From: Lentisalinibacter sp964602525
GTDB taxonomy: Bacteria; Pseudomonadota; Gammaproteobacteria; Steroidobacterales; Woeseiaceae
Assembly (NCBI GenBank): GCA_964602525.1
Contig: CAZRSA010000011.1
Span: 1-42,008 of the forward strand
Length of the DNA stretch: 42,008 bases
Direction: 5' to 3'
Below the pieces are notes generated by a model. That model was not told the origin of the DNA and searched no databases. It saw only the letters and a list, made by a program, of their open reading frames with translations. Position 1 is the stretch's first letter. Each line of letters starts with the position of its first letter. Positions 24,805 through 32,559 of this stretch are shown here, in pieces. The position numbers and the translations under genes are program-made.

Positions 24805-25277
24805 CGAAAGTACCGATCACATTGCGAGGCGCCGAGAAGCTCCGGGAGGAGTTGAAGCGCCTGAAGAGCCAGGACCGGCCCCGGGTCATCCAGGCCATCG
24901 CGGAGGCGCGTGCCCACGGAGACCTGAAGGAGAATGCCGAGTACCACGCCGCCAAGGAGCAGCAGGGCTTCATCGAGGCCCGTATCAAGGACATAGAGGG
25001 CAAGCTCTCCCACGCGCAGATCATCGACGTCACCAAGCTCGGCGACGGCGGCAAGGTGGTCTTCGGCGCCACGGTGCAGCTCGTCGAGGACGCCAGCGGC
25101 GAGGAGATTACCTACCGGATCGTCGGCGAGGACGAGGCCGAGATCAAGAACGGCCTGATCTCGGTGACCTCGCCCATCGCCCGCGCGCTGATCGGCAAGG
25201 AGGAGGGAGAGCAGGTCACCGTGGCCGCTCCCGGCGGCGACAAGCACTACGAGATACTGGAGGTGCGCTACGTCTGA
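24801..25277 (+). CDS. greA: Transcription elongation factor GreA
   Basis: GreA rescues backtracked RNA polymerase by stimulating transcript cleavage. It has 158 residues, exactly the E. coli length. The N-terminal antiparallel coiled coil carries the acidic tip GDLKENAEY with Asp41 and Glu44, which coordinate the catalytic Mg2+. The C-terminal FKBP-like domain (about 80-158) includes TYRIVGEDEAEIKNGLISVTSPIARALIGKEEGE. Initiation is at TTG 24801, overlapping the carB stop, with AAGGAG seven bases upstream. The carB-greA junction is conserved in gammaproteobacteria. It converges on yhbY with 40 bases between. Confidence 0.98.
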
Positions 25278-25290
25278 GGCGGCGGCCGCC
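25278..25290. terminator. GC hairpin between greA and yhbY
   Basis: GGCGG and CCGCC pair around CGG directly after the greA stop codon, between two convergent genes. There is no T-run, so it is a weak or Rho-aided terminator at best. Confidence 0.25.
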
Positions 25291-25317
25291 CTCTGCGCCA
25301 CAGGTCCGGCAGCGGGT

Positions 25318-25608
25318 TCAGACCACGATGCGCGGCTTGTCCGGGTGGCGCCGGTAGAGCAGCGCGACGTTGCCGATGCGCTGGACCACCTCGGCGCCGG
25401 TCGAGCCGGCCAGCGTGTCGATGATGGCGTCGCGCTCCGCCCGGTCGGCGCCGCGCACCTTCGCCTTCACGAGTTCGTGATGCTCCAGCGCCGCGTCGCA
25501 CTCGCGGATGACGCCTTCGGAGGCGCCCGCGTCGCCCACCATGACCACGGGCTTGAGCTCGTGGCCGAGGCGCCGCAGGTGCTTTCGCTGTCTTTCGCCG
25601 AGTGCCAT
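25318..25608 (-). CDS. yhbY: CRM-domain RNA-binding protein YhbY
   Basis: YhbY is a small RNA-binding protein associated with pre-50S ribosome particles. It has 96 residues forming a single CRM domain: ERQRKHLRRLGHELKPVVMVGDAGASEGVIRECDAALEHHELVKAKV, then AIIDTLAGSTGAEVVQRIGNVALLYRRHP. The ATG ending at 25608 gives the usual terminus MALGERQRKHLR; an upstream GTG (ending 25629) would add seven residues. Neither has a strong ribosome site. The gene is divergent from rlmE (32 bases apart) and convergent with greA. This reversed yhbY between greA and rlmE is the standard arrangement in Pseudomonas and enterics. Confidence 0.95.
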   Translation of the reverse strand: MALGERQRKHLRRLGHELKPVVMVGDAGASEGVIRECDAALEHHELVKAKVRGADRAERDAIIDTLAGSTGAEVVQRIGNVALLYRRHPDKPRIVV

Positions 25609-25640
25609 GGGGCGCAAGTCTACCAGCACGTGAGCAGCAC

Positions 25641-26264
25641 ATGAGTGGTCCCAGGGGCAGCTCCGCGGGCTGGCGCCAGCGCCAGGAACGCGATCCGTAC
25701 GTCCAGCGTGCCCGCGACGAGGGTTACCGCTCGCGGGCCGTCTACAAGCTGGAGGAGCTGCTGGACAAGGCCCGGCTGCCGGGCCGCCCGGCGCTGGTCA
25801 TCGACCTCGGCGCGGCCCCCGGGGCCTGGAGTCAGTACGCGGCGCGCCACTGGGGCGACAGGACCCGGGTGCTCGCCCTGGATATCCTGCCGATGGACGA
25901 GATTCCCGGCGTGGAGTTTCTGCAGGGCGATTTTACCGAGTCAGAAGTTCTACAGCGCCTGACCGCGATGCTGGGCGAGGACCGGACGGACCTTGTGTTG
26001 AGCGACATGGCCCCCAACATCTCCGGGAACCGCTCGGTGGACCAGCCGCGGGCGATGTATCTGGCTGAATTGGCTCTGGATCTCGCCTGTGAAACCCTGA
26101 ATCCGGGTGGCACCTTTATCTGCAAGGTGTTCCAGGGCGAAGGATTCGACGAGTTCGTGCGGAGCGCGCGGGCACGTTTCCGGCAGGTCCGGGTGGTAAA
26201 GCCGAAAGCCTCCCGGCCCTCGAGCCGCGAGGTCTATCTGCTGGCGAGAAACTATCAACTGTAG
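25641..26264 (+). CDS. rlmE: 23S rRNA 2-prime-O-methyltransferase RlmE (FtsJ)
   Basis: RlmE methylates the ribose of U2552 in 23S rRNA using S-adenosylmethionine. It has 207 residues. The catalytic tetrad is intact as Lys36 (SRAVYKLEE), Asp122 (LVLSDMAPN), Lys162 (FICKVFQG) and Glu197 (SREVYLLA). The SAM-binding motif DLGAAPGAW is at 55-63. ATG 25641 was chosen because the resulting N-terminus MSGPRGSSAGWRQRQERDPYVQRA aligns with the family; 13 more residues are possible upstream. In E. coli it is a heat-shock gene paired with ftsH. Here ftsH also follows, but after a spacer with an unusual hexamer repeat. Confidence 0.97.
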   Translation: MSGPRGSSAGWRQRQERDPYVQRARDEGYRSRAVYKLEELLDKARLPGRPALVIDLGAAPGAWSQYAARHWGDRTRVLALDILPMDEIPGVEFLQGDFTESEVLQRLTAMLGEDRTDLVLSDMAPNISGNRSVDQPRAMYLAELALDLACETLNPGGTFICKVFQGEGFDEFVRSARARFRQVRVVKPKASRPSSREVYLLARNYQL

Positions 26265-26268
26265 TACG

Positions 26269-26292
26269 GTCTAACGCTTAGACTGCGTCTAA
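26269..26292. promoter_or_regulatory. Three alternating hexamers upstream of ftsH
   Basis: GTCTAA (26269-26274), TTAGAC (26278-26283) and GTCTAA (26287-26292) are each separated by exactly three bases. The middle hexamer is the inverse complement of the outer two, so two perfect 6-3-6 palindromes overlap by one hexamer with a nine-base period. It is placed five bases after the rlmE stop and 27 bases before the ftsH start. It could be an operator for a dimeric regulator with cooperative binding, or alternative RNA hairpins in the ftsH leader. The regulator is unknown. Confidence 0.6.
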
Positions 26293-26318
26293 TGCATGGC
26301 CAAGGAAGAGGGGCCGGA

Positions 26319-28241
26319 GTGAACGATCTCACCAAGAACATTATCGTCTTTGTCGTCATCATCGTCGTCCTGCTGTCGGTGGCGCAGGGCTTCGGTCCCG
26401 TGGGCACCCAGTCCCAGGAGGTGCCGTACTCGGACTTCCTGGAGCAGGTACGCAGCGGCAACGTTGAAGAAGTGGTCTTCGAAGGCCGCAACATCCACTT
26501 CACCCGCGATGACAATGCGCGCTACATGACCTACAGCCCCGAGAGCGACAATACCGTTCTCATCGGCGAGCTGATGGACAGCAACGTGGACTTCCGCGCC
26601 AAACAGCAGGAAGGCCAGGGCTTCTGGACCCAGCTGTTCATCAACTCGTTCCCGATCCTGCTGCTGATCGGCGTCTGGGTATATTTCATGCGCCAGATGC
26701 AGGGCGGCGGGGCCGGGCGCGGCGCCATGTCCTTCGGCAAGAGCAAGGCGAGACTGCTCGGCGAGGACCAGGTCAGCGTGACCTTCGCCGATGTGGCCGG
26801 TGTGGAAGAGGCCAAGGAAGAGGTCGTGGAGGTCGTCGACTTCCTGAAGGACCCGAGCAAGTTCCAGCGCCTCGGCGGCAAGATCCCGAAGGGCGTGCTC
26901 ATGGTCGGCTCGCCGGGTACCGGCAAGACCCTGCTGGCCCGGGCCATCGCCGGCGAGGCCAAGGTGCCGTTCTTCACCATCTCCGGCTCCGACTTCGTCG
27001 AGATGTTCGTGGGTGTGGGCGCCTCCCGCGTGCGCGACATGTTCGAGCAGGCGAAGAAGCACGCGCCCTGCATCATCTTCATCGACGAGATCGATGCGGT
27101 CGGCCGCCATCGCGGCGCCGGCCTCGGCGGCGGCCACGACGAGCGCGAGCAGACGCTGAACCAGCTCCTCGTGGAGATGGACGGCTTCGAGGGCAACGAA
27201 GGCATCATCGTCATCGCTGCCACCAACCGTCCGGACGTGCTCGATCCGGCGCTGCTGCGCCCGGGCCGCTTCGACCGCCAGGTGGTGGTGCCGCTGCCGG
27301 ACGTGCGCGGCCGCGAGCAGATCCTGAAGGTACACATGCGCAAAGTGCCCATCGGCGACGACGTGCGCCCGAACATCATCGCCCGCGGCACCCCCGGCTT
27401 CTCCGGCGCGGATCTTGCCAACCTGGTGAATGAGGCCGCGCTGTTCGCCGCCCGTGCCAACCGTCGGGTGGTGGGCATGGAGGAGTTCGAGAAGGCCAAG
27501 GACAAGATCATGATGGGCGCCGAGCGCCGCTCCATGGTCATGAGCGAGGACGAGAAGAAGCTCACGGCCTACCACGAGGCCGGCCATGCCATCGTCGGCC
27601 TGCTGGTGCCGGACCACGACCCGGTGTACAAGGTGACCATCATCCCTCGCGGCCGGGCGCTCGGCGTCACCATGTTCCTGCCCGAGCAGGACCGTTACAG
27701 CTTCTCCAAGCAGCGGCTGCAGAGCCAGATCTCCAGCCTGTTCGGCGGACGCCTGGCGGAGGAGCTGATCTTCGGCGCCGAGAAGGTGACCACCGGTGCC
27801 TCCAACGACATCGAGCGGGCCACCGAGATCGCCCGCAGCATGGTCACCAAGTGGGGCCTATCCGACAAGCTCGGCCCGCTGACCTACAGCGAGGACGAGG
27901 GCGAGGTGTTCCTCGGCCGCTCCGTCACCGAGCACAAGAACGTCTCCGACCAGACGGCGCACGCCATCGACGAAGAGATTCGCGCGATCATCGACGACAA
28001 CTACCAGCGCGCGAAGCAGATCCTGATCGACAACGAGAAGCAGCTCCACCTCATGGCCGAGGCGCTGATCAAGTACGAGACCATCGACGAGGAGCAGATC
28101 AAGGACATCATGGAAGGCCGTACCCCGCGTCCTCCCGTCGACTGGGACGACACCGGCCGTCCGCCGGGGCTGCAGGGCGAGGACGACGAGTCCGCGAAGG
28201 AAGGCGATGGCAAGATCGGCGGTCCGGCCAGCCAGCACTGA
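26319..28241 (+). CDS. ftsH: ATP-dependent zinc metalloprotease FtsH
   Basis: FtsH is the membrane-anchored AAA+ protease that degrades regulators and misassembled membrane proteins, and in E. coli also sigma-32. It has 640 residues: a first membrane helix (about 8-22), a periplasmic domain to about 106 and a second helix (107-124). The AAA+ domain has Walker A GSPGTGKT (197-204), Walker B IIFIDEID (252-259) and the RPGRFDR second region of homology. The zinc protease motif HEAGH is at 419-423. Initiation is placed at GTG 26319, with GAGGGG upstream; ATG 26292 would add nine residues but lies in the repeat element. It ends in a strong terminator before folP. Confidence 0.98.
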   Translation: MNDLTKNIIVFVVIIVVLLSVAQGFGPVGTQSQEVPYSDFLEQVRSGNVEEVVFEGRNIHFTRDDNARYMTYSPESDNTVLIGELMDSNVDFRAKQQEGQGFWTQLFINSFPILLLIGVWVYFMRQMQGGGAGRGAMSFGKSKARLLGEDQVSVTFADVAGVEEAKEEVVEVVDFLKDPSKFQRLGGKIPKGVLMVGSPGTGKTLLARAIAGEAKVPFFTISGSDFVEMFVGVGASRVRDMFEQAKKHAPCIIFIDEIDAVGRHRGAGLGGGHDEREQTLNQLLVEMDGFEGNEGIIVIAATNRPDVLDPALLRPGRFDRQVVVPLPDVRGREQILKVHMRKVPIGDDVRPNIIARGTPGFSGADLANLVNEAALFAARANRRVVGMEEFEKAKDKIMMGAERRSMVMSEDEKKLTAYHEAGHAIVGLLVPDHDPVYKVTIIPRGRALGVTMFLPEQDRYSFSKQRLQSQISSLFGGRLAEELIFGAEKVTTGASNDIERATEIARSMVTKWGLSDKLGPLTYSEDEGEVFLGRSVTEHKNVSDQTAHAIDEEIRAIIDDNYQRAKQILIDNEKQLHLMAEALIKYETIDEEQIKDIMEGRTPRPPVDWDDTGRPPGLQGEDDESAKEGDGKIGGPASQH

Positions 28242-28264
28242 GCGGCAGACCGCCAGCCTCGAAT

Positions 28265-28295
28265 ACCGGCAGCCCCAGGGCTGCCGGTTTCGTTT
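28265..28295 (+). terminator. Intrinsic terminator after ftsH
   Basis: ACCGGCAGCC and GGCTGCCGGT form a perfect 10-bp stem with a CCAG loop, followed by TTTCGTTT. It lies 23 bases after the ftsH stop. The interrupted T-tract suggests partial read-through into folP. Confidence 0.7.
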
Positions 28296-28334
28296 GGGTG
28301 ACCCGCGGACGGAGCGGGGAGGCCGCGTGAGCCC

Positions 28335-29213
28335 ATGAGCACCTCCCTGCAGCTCGGCAACCGCAGCCTCGATCTCTCCCGTGCCGTGGTGATGGGCGTG
28401 CTGAACGTCACCCCCGATTCCTTCTCGGACGGCGGACGCTTCGCCCGCCGCGGCGCGGCCGTCGCGCAGGCCCGGGCCATGGTTGCCGCGGGGGCGTCCA
28501 TCGTGGACGTGGGCGGGGAGTCAACCCGGCCCGGCGCCGAGCCGGTGCCACTCCAGGAGGAGCTCGACCGGGTACTGCCCGTGATCGAGGGCATCCGTGG
28601 CGAACTCGACGTGGCCGTCTCGGTGGATACCTCCAAACCGGAAGTCATGCGGGAAGCCGTCGCCGCCGGTGCGGCGCTGATCAACGACGTCTATGCCCTG
28701 CGCCGCCCGGGTGCGGTGGAGACGGCTGCCGGCCTGGATGCGGCGGTCTGCCTCATGCACATGCAGGGCGAGCCGCGCACGATGCAGGCGGACCCCCGTT
28801 ACGGAGACGTGGTCGCGGAAGTGACGGAGTTCCTGGTATCCCGGGCCCGGGAGTGCGAGGCTGCCGGCATCGACAGCGGGCGGATCGTGGTCGACCCGGG
28901 CTTCGGCTTCGGCAAGTCGGTGGCGCACAACCTGGCGCTCCTGGCCGGCCTGCCGGCCCTTTGTGCCGCAGGCTACCCGGTGCTGGCGGGGCTGTCGCGC
29001 AAGTCGCTGCTGGCGGCGCTGACGGGCAGGCCCGTGGAAGAACGTGTGGTCGGGAGCGCGGTGCTCGCGGCATTGGCGGCGGAGCGTGGCGCTCATATCA
29101 TACGGGCCCACGATGTGGCCGAGACGTGCGACGCGCTCGCGATCGTGGAGGCGCTGGCCGGGCCGGCCGGCCACGGGGACAGAGGGCACGGGGACAGAGG
29201 GGAAGGGACTTGA
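28335..29213 (+). CDS. folP: Dihydropteroate synthase
   Basis: FolP condenses p-aminobenzoate with hydroxymethyl-dihydropterin diphosphate to dihydropteroate, the step blocked by sulfonamides. It has 292 residues. The conserved blocks are GVLNVTPDSFSDGG (21-34), VGGESTRPGA (59-68), SVDTSKPEV (96-104), DPGFGFGK (187-194) and AGLSRKSLL (218-226). The last residues GHGDRGHGDRGEGT come from a 15-base tandem duplication that probably extended the C-terminus. Its stop codon overlaps the TTG start of glmM (TTGA), so the two are translationally coupled. It begins 40 bases after the ftsH terminator. Confidence 0.97.
   Translation: MSTSLQLGNRSLDLSRAVVMGVLNVTPDSFSDGGRFARRGAAVAQARAMVAAGASIVDVGGESTRPGAEPVPLQEELDRVLPVIEGIRGELDVAVSVDTSKPEVMREAVAAGAALINDVYALRRPGAVETAAGLDAAVCLMHMQGEPRTMQADPRYGDVVAEVTEFLVSRARECEAAGIDSGRIVVDPGFGFGKSVAHNLALLAGLPALCAAGYPVLAGLSRKSLLAALTGRPVEERVVGSAVLAALAAERGAHIIRAHDVAETCDALAIVEALAGPAGHGDRGHGDRGEGT
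29172..29201. repeat. Tandem 15-bp duplication at folP-glmM junction
   Basis: Two exact copies of CACGGGGACAGAGGG lie head to tail (29172-29186 and 29187-29201). They encode a repeated GHGDR in the FolP tail. The second copy contributes the purine-rich sequence preceding the glmM start. It looks like a replication-slippage duplication. Confidence 0.75.
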
Positions 29214-30544
29214 GCAAACGATATTTCGGTACCGACGGCATCCGCGGGCGCGTCGGCGAACACCCCATGACGGCGGAATTCGCCATGCGGCTGGCGTCCT
29301 CCGCGGCCGAAGCGCTGGTGCCGGAGGGCGGCAAGGTGCTGATCGGCAAGGACACCCGGGTCTCGGGCTACATGTTCGAGTCCGCGCTGGAGGCGGGTTT
29401 CGTGGCGGCCGGGGCGGACGTGCTGCTGCTGGGGCCGTTGCCCACTCCCGGCATCGCCCACCTTACGCAGAAATTCGAGGCCGACCTGGGCGTGGTCATC
29501 AGCGCCTCCCACAACCCCTATTACGACAACGGTATCAAGTTCTTCGACCGCCAGGGCGGCAAGCTCTCCGACCAGATCGAACTCGCCATCGAGGCGGGCC
29601 TGGAGCAGCCGGCGCGCACCAAGGACTCGGCGCACCTGGGCCAGGCCCAGCGCATCGACAGCGCCCGGCGCCAGTACATGGAGTTCTGCCAGTCGACGCT
29701 GCACGCCGATCTCAGCCTCGAGGGCCTGAAGGTGGTGATCGACGGCGCGAACGGTGCCGGCTACAAGGTGGCGCCGCGGGTGCTGGGGGCGCTGGGGGCC
29801 GAGGTCATCCCCATCGGCTGCTCGCCGAACGGCCGCAACATCAACGACGGCTGCGGCTCGCTGCACCCCGGGCTCCTGCAGCTCACCGTGCCCGGGGTAC
29901 GCGCCGACGTGGGCATCGCCCTGGACGGCGACGGCGACCGGGTGGTCATGGTCGACCACGAGGGCAGTATCATCGACGGCGACCAGCTCCTCTACGTGGT
30001 GGCGCTGGCCCGCCAGAGCGCCGGCGAGCTGACGGGCCCCGTGGTGGGTACGGTCATGAGCAACCTGGGCCTGGAGCTGGCCCTTGGCGAGGCCGGCATC
30101 GACTTCCGGCGCGCCAGGGTGGGCGACCGCCACGTGATGGAACTCCTGCGCGAGACCGGCGGCGTGCTCGGCGGCGAGACCTCCGGCCATATCATCTGCC
30201 TGGACCGCACCACCACCGGCGACGGGCTGGTGAGCGCGCTGCAGACTCTCGCCATCATGAAGGAGAGTGGCGAATCCCTGCAGGCGCTGGCGGCCGGGAT
30301 GCCGCGCATGCCCCAGCACATGGTCAACGTCCGCGTCGCCAGCCGCATCGACCTGGACGGCTCGGCCACCGTGCAGAAGGCCGTGGCGGAGGTACAGGAG
30401 CACCTCGGCGGACGCGGCCGCGTGGTCCTGCGGCCCTCCGGCACCGAACCCGTGATCCGGGTGATGGTGGAGGGCGAGGATGCCGGCGAGGTGGAGGAGC
30501 TCGCCCGCCGTATCGCGGCGGTGGTGGAGCGCAGCGCGGCCTGA
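29210..30544 (+). CDS. glmM: Phosphoglucosamine mutase
   Basis: GlmM converts glucosamine 6-phosphate to glucosamine 1-phosphate for UDP-GlcNAc and cell-wall synthesis. It has 444 residues (445 in E. coli). The active serine that carries the phosphate is Ser100 in ISASHNPYYDNG, the metal loop is DGDGDR (239-244) and the sugar loop is GGETSGH. The C-terminal phosphate-binding motif is RPSGTEPVIRVMVE. Initiation is at TTG 29210, overlapping the folP stop; the GAGGGGAAGGG before it serves as ribosome site. MSKRYFGTDGIRG is the conserved terminus. The folP-glmM pairing is universal in gammaproteobacteria. Confidence 0.98.
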   Translation: MSKRYFGTDGIRGRVGEHPMTAEFAMRLASSAAEALVPEGGKVLIGKDTRVSGYMFESALEAGFVAAGADVLLLGPLPTPGIAHLTQKFEADLGVVISASHNPYYDNGIKFFDRQGGKLSDQIELAIEAGLEQPARTKDSAHLGQAQRIDSARRQYMEFCQSTLHADLSLEGLKVVIDGANGAGYKVAPRVLGALGAEVIPIGCSPNGRNINDGCGSLHPGLLQLTVPGVRADVGIALDGDGDRVVMVDHEGSIIDGDQLLYVVALARQSAGELTGPVVGTVMSNLGLELALGEAGIDFRRARVGDRHVMELLRETGGVLGGETSGHIICLDRTTTGDGLVSALQTLAIMKESGESLQALAAGMPRMPQHMVNVRVASRIDLDGSATVQKAVAEVQEHLGGRGRVVLRPSGTEPVIRVMVEGEDAGEVEELARRIAAVVERSAA

Positions 30545-30619
30545 CGCCGGGCCGTCGCAGCGCCCCGGCGGAGCGGGCCCGGACGGCCGCCGGCGGGGCG
30601 GCAATGCCCTTTTCGGACA

Positions 30620-30648
30620 TTGATTTGCGGGGGTGCGGCCGGTATCCT
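30620..30648 (+). promoter_or_regulatory. Sigma-70 promoter of tpiA-secG
   Basis: TTGATT (30620-30625), a 17-base spacer and TATCCT (30643-30648) match the -35 and -10 consensus at four positions each with ideal spacing. It lies in the 148-base glmM-tpiA spacer and gives a leader of about 38 bases to the GTG start of tpiA. Confidence 0.6.
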
Positions 30649-30692
30649 TCGCGCCCTTTGACCGCTCCGGCAATGGGGCGCGGAGGCGGACT

Positions 30693-31454
30693 GTGAGACA
30701 ATATCTGGTCGCCGGCAACTGGAAGATGAACGGGAGCCTGGCGGACAACCGGGCGCTGGTCGACGACATCCTCGCCGGGATCGGCGGCGCACCCGGGGTC
30801 GAGTTCCTCGTCTGCCCGCCGACACCTTACCTGGACTCGGTGGGTGCACACCTGAACGGCTCGGGCGTCGGGCTCGGTGCCCAGGACGTCTCCGAGCACG
30901 ATTCCGGCGCCTACACCGGCGAGACGGCCGCCTCCATGCTGGCCGACGTCGGCTGCCGCTACGTGATCGTGGGCCACTCTGAGCGGCGCACGCTGTACGG
31001 CGAGACGGACGACCGGGTGGCGGCGAAATTCGCTGCGGCCCACCGTCAGGGTCTCGTGCCCATCCTCTGCATCGGCGAGACGCTGGAGGAGCGGGAGGCG
31101 GACGAGACCGAGGCGGTGATCCGCCGCCAGCTCCTCGCGGTGACCGACGAGGTGGGCATCGCGGCCTTCGCCGACGCCGTCGTGGCCTACGAGCCCGTCT
31201 GGGCTATCGGTACCGGCCGCACGGCCAGCCCCGACCAGGCGGCCGAGGTCCATACCCTCATCCGCGGCCTGGTGGCCGACCGGGACGGACAGGTGGCCGA
31301 CGGGCTGCGCATCCTGTACGGCGGGAGCGTGAAGGGAGACAATGCGCCGGGCCTGTTCGCCCGGGAAGACATCGACGGCGGGCTGATCGGAGGCGCCTCC
31401 CTGAAGGCCGCCGAGTTCCTCGCCATCGGGCGGGCAGCCGCCGGGGCAGAGTAA
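30693..31454 (+). CDS. tpiA: Triosephosphate isomerase
   Basis: TpiA interconverts dihydroxyacetone phosphate and glyceraldehyde 3-phosphate. It has 253 residues. The catalytic set is intact: Lys11 (NWKMNG), His95 (GHSERR) and Glu167 (AYEPVWAIGTG). The phosphate loop is ILYGGSVKGDN. Initiation is at GTG 30693, with GGAGG six bases upstream, giving the typical MRQYLVAGNWKMN. Its own promoter is visible. secG follows 10 bases after the stop and is probably co-transcribed, as in Pseudomonas. Confidence 0.98.
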   Translation: MRQYLVAGNWKMNGSLADNRALVDDILAGIGGAPGVEFLVCPPTPYLDSVGAHLNGSGVGLGAQDVSEHDSGAYTGETAASMLADVGCRYVIVGHSERRTLYGETDDRVAAKFAAAHRQGLVPILCIGETLEEREADETEAVIRRQLLAVTDEVGIAAFADAVVAYEPVWAIGTGRTASPDQAAEVHTLIRGLVADRDGQVADGLRILYGGSVKGDNAPGLFAREDIDGGLIGGASLKAAEFLAIGRAAAGAE

Positions 31455-31464
31455 GAGACACACT

Positions 31465-31896
31465 ATGAGCACACTCTACGTCATCCTGACGGTGGCCCTG
31501 GTATTCATGGCCATCGGGATCATCGCGCTGGTCCTGCTGCAGAAGGGCAAAGGCGCCGATGCGGGTGCCGCGTTCGGCTCCGGCGCCTCCGGCACCGTGT
31601 TCGGTGCGCGCGGCACCGGCAGTTTTCTGTCCCGGGCCACGGCGGTGCTCGCCACACTGTTTTTTGCCAACTGTCTCGCGCTCGCCTACCTGAGCGGCCA
31701 GCAGGGCGGCGGCGGCAGCCTGCTCGAGCAGGAGGCGGGCGAGGCCGGTGAGGGGCCCGCGCAGGCACTGCCTGCCGAGAATACGGAGGACCCGCTGCCC
31801 GTGCCCGAGTCCGCCGGCGAGGAGGGCGGCGAGGCGCTGGACCAGCTTCCGGCCGTGGACCCGCCCGCGGACGGCGGTGACGGCCAGGGTCAGTAA
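31465..31896 (+). CDS. secG: Preprotein translocase subunit SecG
   Basis: SecG is the third membrane subunit of the SecYEG export channel and aids SecA cycling. It has 143 residues. Two membrane helices are visible (about 4-25 and 56-76), flanking the conserved cytoplasmic loop LLQKGKGADAGAAFGSGASGTVFGARGTGSFLSR. The tail after residue 80 is long, acidic and Gly/Pro/Glu-rich, longer than in E. coli (110 residues total), and is probably disordered. It lies downstream of tpiA and directly before tRNA-Leu, the same neighbourhood as secG-leuU in E. coli. Confidence 0.96.
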   Translation: MSTLYVILTVALVFMAIGIIALVLLQKGKGADAGAAFGSGASGTVFGARGTGSFLSRATAVLATLFFANCLALAYLSGQQGGGGSLLEQEAGEAGEGPAQALPAENTEDPLPVPESAGEEGGEALDQLPAVDPPADGGDGQGQ

Positions 31897-31929
31897 ACGG
31901 GCGTTCACACGCAAGCCCGCACAACGAAT

Positions 31930-32014
31930 GCCGACGTGGTGGAATTGGTAGACACGCTGTCTTGAGGGGGCAGTGGCGCAAGCCGTGCCGGTTCGAGTCC
32001 GGCCGTCGGCACCA
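31930..32014 (+). tRNA. tRNA-Leu (GAG)
   Basis: An 85-base class II tRNA with encoded CCA. The acceptor stem is GCCGACG with CGTCGGC, the D-arm contains GGTAGACACG, the anticodon stem-loop is CTGTC-TTGAGGG-GGCAG with anticodon GAG, there is a variable arm of leucine type, and the T-loop is GGTTCGAGTCC. It reads CUC and CUU leucine codons. It follows secG by 33 bases, matching the secG-leuU order in E. coli, and has no obvious promoter of its own. A terminator follows. Confidence 0.97.
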
Positions 32015-32027
32015 CACACGACACCAG

Positions 32028-32059
32028 CGGCGGTTCCCGGCAGGGACCGCCGTTTTTTT
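32028..32059 (+). terminator. Strong intrinsic terminator after tRNA-Leu
   Basis: CGGCGG with CCGCCG and TCCC with GGGA form a 10-bp stem with one bulged T and a four-base loop, followed by seven T residues (32053-32059). It ends the tpiA-secG-tRNA transcript 14 bases after the tRNA and separates it from the nuo operon. Confidence 0.9.
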
Positions 32060-32105
32060 ATTGCTGGACAACTCCGGTATCGGCCGCCGGGGTGTCCGGC
32101 GAGCG

Positions 32106-32133
32106 TTACACCATGCCGCCGGGCTGATACAAT
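32106..32133 (+). promoter_or_regulatory. Sigma-70 promoter of nuo operon
   Basis: TTACAC (32106-32111), a 16-base spacer and TACAAT (32128-32133) match the -35 and -10 at four and five positions. It lies just after the terminator and 69 bases before nuoA, so it is the expected promoter of the complex I operon. Confidence 0.65.
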
Positions 32134-32202
32134 TGTGAGTCGATCGGGGGCCTTTTCGGTCCCGCAGATTCCATCTGTAGAGAGATTCAGGCTGCACCCA
32201 TC

Positions 32203-32559
32203 GTGCTGGAAAACTATTTGCCCATCCTGATCTTCCTGGCGCTGTCGGCCGGCATCGGCGTGCTGCTGCTCGTGCTCGGGTTCGTCTTCGGCCACGGCAG
32301 CAAGGATCCGGAAAAGCTCGCCCCCTACGAGTGCGGCTTCGAGGCATTCGAGGACTCGCGCATGCGTTTCGATGTGCGCTACTACCTGGTGGCCATCCTG
32401 TTCATCATCTTCGACCTGGAGATCGCATTTCTTTTCCCCTGGGCGGTTTCGCTCGACACGGTGGGCGGCTTCGGCCTGCTGGCCATGGGTCTGTTCCTGG
32501 CCATCCTCGTGGTCGGCTTCATCTATGAGTGGAAAAAGGGGGCCCTGGAATGGGACTGA
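32203..32559 (+). CDS. nuoA: NADH-quinone oxidoreductase subunit A
   Basis: NuoA is a small membrane subunit of respiratory complex I. It has 118 residues and three membrane helices (about 6-29, 60-80 and 88-108). The conserved loop PYECGFEAFEDSRMRFDVRYYLVAILFIIFDLEIAFLFPWA (41-81) is the family signature, with Cys44 in the loop near the quinone site. Initiation is GTG 32203. It is the first gene of a nuoA-nuoL run expressed from the promoter at 32106. nuoB starts ten bases before its stop codon. Confidence 0.97.
   Translation: MLENYLPILIFLALSAGIGVLLLVLGFVFGHGSKDPEKLAPYECGFEAFEDSRMRFDVRYYLVAILFIIFDLEIAFLFPWAVSLDTVGGFGLLAMGLFLAILVVGFIYEWKKGALEWD

Noticed and set aside
32131..32139. AATTGTGAG resembling a lac operator half-site near the nuo promoter
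   Set aside because: Only one half-site without symmetry, and no LacI-type context; chance overlap with the -10 region.
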